Positions 7,032 through 7,923 of a stretch of DNA of 7,923 nt are shown here, one piece after another (position 1 is the stretch's first letter; each line of letters opens with the position of its first letter). Both the position numbers and the translations under genes were made by a program. The notes under the pieces are model-generated. The model did not search any database, was not told where the DNA came from, and was given only the letters and a program-made list of their open reading frames with translations. Source of the stretch: Polynucleobacter meluiroseus (GTDB lineage Bacteria; Verrucomicrobiota; Verrucomicrobiia; Opitutales; UBA953); NCBI GenBank assembly GCA_943323725.2, contig CALPIW020000060.1, positions 1 to 7,923 on the forward strand, in the 5' to 3' direction.

Positions 7032-7912
7032 AAGACCGCGCCCTCAGCACCATCGGCCTCTGGGTTGTCGTCGGACTCGTCATCTGGATCGGCGGTTTCT
7101 TCTCGGTCGCCGAACAGGCGTCGTTCGGCCTGCTCGCGCTGATCATCGGAGCGGCGCAGTATGAATTCTATTCCCTCGCGCAGCGGATCCCCGGCGTGCG
7201 TCGCCCGAGCCTGTCCGGCATCGTCGCCGGTTTCACCCTGCACTTCGCGCTCTTCTTCTTCGCCCCCGAACAGGCGCGCACCCACGTCGTGCTGACGATC
7301 GGCGCCCTGCTCATCGGCGCCCACCTGCTGTCCTTGCTGCGTCATCCCGGCGAAGTGCCGACGCTCCTGCGCCGCTTCCCCACGCTCTACGGCTTCGCCT
7401 ACCTGCCGTTCATGCTGGCCTCGCTCATCGCCATCGCGCGCATGAAGGAAGGCCAGCTGCTCACGACCCAGTCGGTCGGGCTTTACTACGTCGTCTGGGT
7501 GTTCGTCGCCACGAAGTTCACCGATGTCGGCGGCCTCCTCTTCGGCGTCCCGTTCGGCAAGCACAAGATCGCCCCGAGCATCAGTCCCGCCAAGAGCTGG
7601 GAAGGCTGCGCGGGCGGACTCGCCTGCTCCGCGCTGGTCTCCGGTCTCTACGCCTGGCTGCTGCGCGACGCCGTCGGCGTGAGTTTCATGGTCCCTTGGA
7701 AGGCGGCCGTCATGGCCCTGCCGATCGCCGTGCTGAGCATCCCCTCCGACCTCGTGGAGTCGGTGTTCAAGCGGCTCGCGGGCGCCAAGGATTCCGGCGC
7801 GACCATTCCCGGCATCGGTGGCGCGCTCGACCTCATCGACAGCATGGTGCTCACTTCGCCCGCCGCGCTGATCCTGCTGTCCTACTTCCTCGAGTGGGCC
7901 AAGCGCGGCTGA
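7028..7912 (+). CDS. cdsA: Phosphatidate cytidylyltransferase (CDP-diacylglycerol synthase)
   Basis: This integral membrane enzyme makes CDP-diacylglycerol from CTP and phosphatidic acid, the precursor of bacterial phospholipids. The 294-residue protein is highly hydrophobic, with about eight likely membrane helices, for example 9-29, 32-50, 62-80, 84-104, 118-137, 150-163, 194-212 and 225-241. Conserved C-terminal features include ATKFTDVGGLLFG (161-173), SPAKSWEG (186-193), and the CDS signature from 245 to 271: SVFKRLAGAKDSGATIPG and then GGALDLIDS. Metal-linked Lys254/Asp255, Asp268 and Asp271 are kept. Compared with the PROSITE-style signature, the usual His is Ile263 and the Arg of LDR-I-D is Leu269. 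The start ATG overlaps the uppS stop, implying translational coupling. The identification is strong despite the signature changes, which I suspect are lineage variation. Confidence 0.95.
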   Translation: MKDRALSTIGLWVVVGLVIWIGGFFSVAEQASFGLLALIIGAAQYEFYSLAQRIPGVRRPSLSGIVAGFTLHFALFFFAPEQARTHVVLTIGALLIGAHLLSLLRHPGEVPTLLRRFPTLYGFAYLPFMLASLIAIARMKEGQLLTTQSVGLYYVVWVFVATKFTDVGGLLFGVPFGKHKIAPSISPAKSWEGCAGGLACSALVSGLYAWLLRDAVGVSFMVPWKAAVMALPIAVLSIPSDLVESVFKRLAGAKDSGATIPGIGGALDLIDSMVLTSPAALILLSYFLEWAKRG

Positions 7913-7923
7913 TGACCGCGTCC
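7912..7923 (+). CDS. Start of a further gene, cut by the window end
   Basis: An ATG at 7912-7914 overlaps the last base of the cdsA stop (TGATG) and opens a frame reading M-T-A-S to the window edge. The overlap pattern matches the coupling seen between uppS and cdsA, so a real gene is likely. The order uppS-cdsA-dxr (DXP reductoisomerase) is common in bacteria, which makes dxr a reasonable guess, but four residues cannot show this. Confidence 0.4.

Overview
The window is a dense, high-GC stretch with all genes on the + strand, almost every codon ending in C or G, and little intergenic space. None of the six visible starts has a convincing Shine-Dalgarno sequence, and several genes overlap or nearly touch. 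This, with the unfused hom-lysC pair and a CdsA signature that departs from the proteobacterial form, would fit a Verrucomicrobiota (Opitutales-like) or related bacterium. That placement is a guess from style, not from a search.

Layout: (1) 1-2298 holds the 3' part of homoserine dehydrogenase (hom) followed after 6 bases by a complete aspartate kinase (lysC), the first and third enzymes of the aspartate family pathway to threonine, methionine and lysine. (2) 2299-2348 is a 50-base gap with two small inverted repeats and a possible promoter. (3) 2349-6224 is a tight three-gene unit: a 923-residue exported helical-repeat (TPR-like) protein, an ExbB/TolQ/MotA-family membrane protein and an ExbD/TolR-family protein, with gaps of 5 and 1 bases. 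(4) 6225-6269 is a 45-base gap. (5) 6270-7912 is uppS-cdsA, overlapping by 4 bases: undecaprenyl diphosphate synthase for the cell-wall lipid carrier and CDP-diacylglycerol synthase for phospholipids. A further gene begins at 7912 and is cut by the window end.

The most interesting part is region 3. Overall the ExbB- and ExbD-like proteins match their families clearly, but by alignment from memory both lack residues that carry protons in TonB/Tol motors: the transmembrane Asp of ExbD is Leu25, the TM2 Thr of ExbB is Ala126, and the TM3 Pro of ExbB is Ala168. Together with the large periplasmic repeat protein encoded just upstream, this suggests an envelope complex built on the ExbBD fold that may not be a conventional proton-driven motor. 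The rest of the window is ordinary housekeeping metabolism. I saw no RNA genes, mobile elements, CRISPR arrays or phage genes.
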